Positions 63,068 through 64,000 of a DNA stretch of 64,000 nt are shown here, piece by piece. The notes under the pieces are model-generated. The model searched no databases and was not told the origin of the DNA. It was given only the letters and a program-made list of their open reading frames with translations. The stretch's first letter is position 1. Each line of letters opens with the position of its first letter. Source of the DNA: Peribacillus saganii (GTDB lineage Bacteria; Bacillota; Bacilli; Bacillales; DSM-1321). The stretch spans positions 1 through 64,000 of the forward strand of contig NZ_QVTE01000024.1 of the NCBI RefSeq assembly GCF_003429095.1, in the 5' to 3' direction. A program made the position numbers and the translations under genes.

Positions 63068-64000
63068 CTATTGCAGTTTGATAGATTTCACTTGATGGCT
63101 CCATTGGTCGGTGAAAATTAATTGTTTTTTATCTGCTATTACCATTTGTGTTGGGCCCTGAAGATCGCTATTTTCCGGACTCGAGTACACAGTGGTAACT
63201 TCCTTTTCATCCATTAGAGCCCTTATTGCGTGGTTATAGGTGTCGGCTATATAAATTGTGCCCTTGCTGCCTACAGCTACATCGTTTGGAAAGTTAAAAC
63301 GGGCTTTGCCAGCGGCTCCATCTTTGTACCCTCCTTCTTTATATTTTGTTCCTGTAATGAGTGAATCGCCAGATCCTGCAAGAGTAGTCACGGTTCCATC
63401 AGAAGTTACTTTTCGAATTCGCTGGTTGCCTGTGTCTGCAACAATTAGTGATCCGTCATTCGAAAGCGCTATACCGGTTGGTTCATTGAATTGCGTTGCT
63501 TCTCCTTGTCCGTCTTTTAACCCGCCGTTCGTCCAATTTCCTTCCTTCTTGTATCCACCGCCTGCAATTACTTTTACGGAGCCTTTTTTATCGATGGACA
63601 CAATACGGTGGTTTAATGTTTCGGTTATGTAAAGAGTGCCGTCATCGGCAATTGCTATGTCGGATGGATGGTTCAATCCTTTAGTAAAAGTAGTAGTGCC
63701 CCCATCGGTGTCCACCTTTCGAATTGCCCCATTTGCAGAGTCTGCTATGAAGGCTTGTCCTGTGGCATCAACTGCCATCCCTTTAGGATCCTTGAACATG
63801 GCACCGGAATTCGCACCATCGGAAAATCCGCCAGCTTCCATTCCATATGGATCCTTTAGCTTCGAAACACCAGTTACAGTGGTAACCGTATCTTTTGTTA
63901 TTTTTCTTATCCTCTGATTTTTTTGATCAGTGATTAGTACGTCCCCGTTTTGATTAAGGGCAATTCCAAACGGAAATGCAAAATTGCTTTCTGCTAGGTT
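63068..64000 (-). CDS. NHL-repeat beta-propeller protein, 5' end outside the window
   Basis: At least 310 residues visible; the frame stays open to the right edge, so the start is beyond 64000. Repeated ...GIALSNDGSLIVADTGNQRIRKV, DIAIADDGTLYITETLNHRIVS, DVAVGSKGTIYIADTYNHAIRA units are NHL blades, about five to six visible, as in SMP-30/gluconolactonase-like or surface-binding propellers. No catalytic motif is visible in this part, and any signal peptide would lie outside. Operon with the DUF3307 membrane protein. Confidence 0.85.
   Translation of the reverse strand, partial: NLAESNFAFPFGIALNQNGDVLITDQKNQRIRKITKDTVTTVTGVSKLKDPYGMEAGGFSDGANSGAMFKDPKGMAVDATGQAFIADSANGAIRKVDTDGGTTTFTKGLNHPSDIAIADDGTLYITETLNHRIVSIDKKGSVKVIAGGGYKKEGNWTNGGLKDGQGEATQFNEPTGIALSNDGSLIVADTGNQRIRKVTSDGTVTTLAGSGDSLITGTKYKEGGYKDGAAGKARFNFPNDVAVGSKGTIYIADTYNHAIRALMDEKEVTTVYSSPENSDLQGPTQMVIADKKQLIFTDQWSHQVKSIKLQ

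Noticed and set aside
1-64000. rRNA or tRNA genes
   Set aside because: No cloverleaf-type or rRNA-like conserved stretches were noticed on either strand; a tRNAscan/Infernal run would settle it.

Overview
The window looks like chromosome of a low-GC, Gram-positive, Bacillus-type bacterium. The genes have purine-rich Shine-Dalgarno sites, frequent GTG/TTG starts and hairpin-plus-T terminators. Several large exported proteins carry S-layer homology (SLH) domains. I saw no rRNA, tRNA or CRISPR array.

Left part (1-28 kb): accessory DNA. Remains of IS21-type elements (1-785) are cut by a dispersed ~165 bp repeat with GGTGCCTGACCCC ends. Near-complete copies lie at 141, 763 and 11018, with worn copies at 1401, 15958, 18457 and 19317. 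The likely mobilising enzyme, a REP-associated HUH/Y1 transposase (RAYT), is encoded at 19471-20046 and overlaps comM. Cargo includes a two-gene cassette of unknown function (2090-5169) and a group with a Sir2 protein (7317-8714), a zinc-ribbon protein with an FtsZ/tubulin-like C-terminal half (8923-9825) and an ADP-ribosylglycohydrolase (10148-11026). An intact IS21 element sits at 13487-15850 with a 5 bp target duplication. A ParB-like island (22-25 kb) is bracketed by intact comM and a comM fragment.

Middle part (28.7-52 kb): a surface-protein cluster. It holds a giant ~3,088-residue SLH protein with about 22 helical modules, an S-layer-type protein with a perfect orphan Shine-Dalgarno site far upstream, and SLH-anchored cell-wall or surface enzymes: an Amidase_3, a subtilisin, an NlpC/P60 protein, an alpha/beta hydrolase and a glucosaminidase. 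Most have their own terminators, so they are probably single transcription units.

Right part (52-64 kb): a three-gene operon encodes a GAF/HD-GYP phosphodiesterase, a CHASE2 class III nucleotide cyclase and a very large secreted FecR-domain protein. It looks like a cyclic-nucleotide signalling unit linked to a surface protein. Two arrays of the same ~51 bp degenerate repeat (52256-52905 and 62081-62500) lie on either side of this operon and the adjoining NERD-domain gene. The window ends in a minus-strand pair: a DUF3307 membrane protein and a partial NHL-repeat protein.
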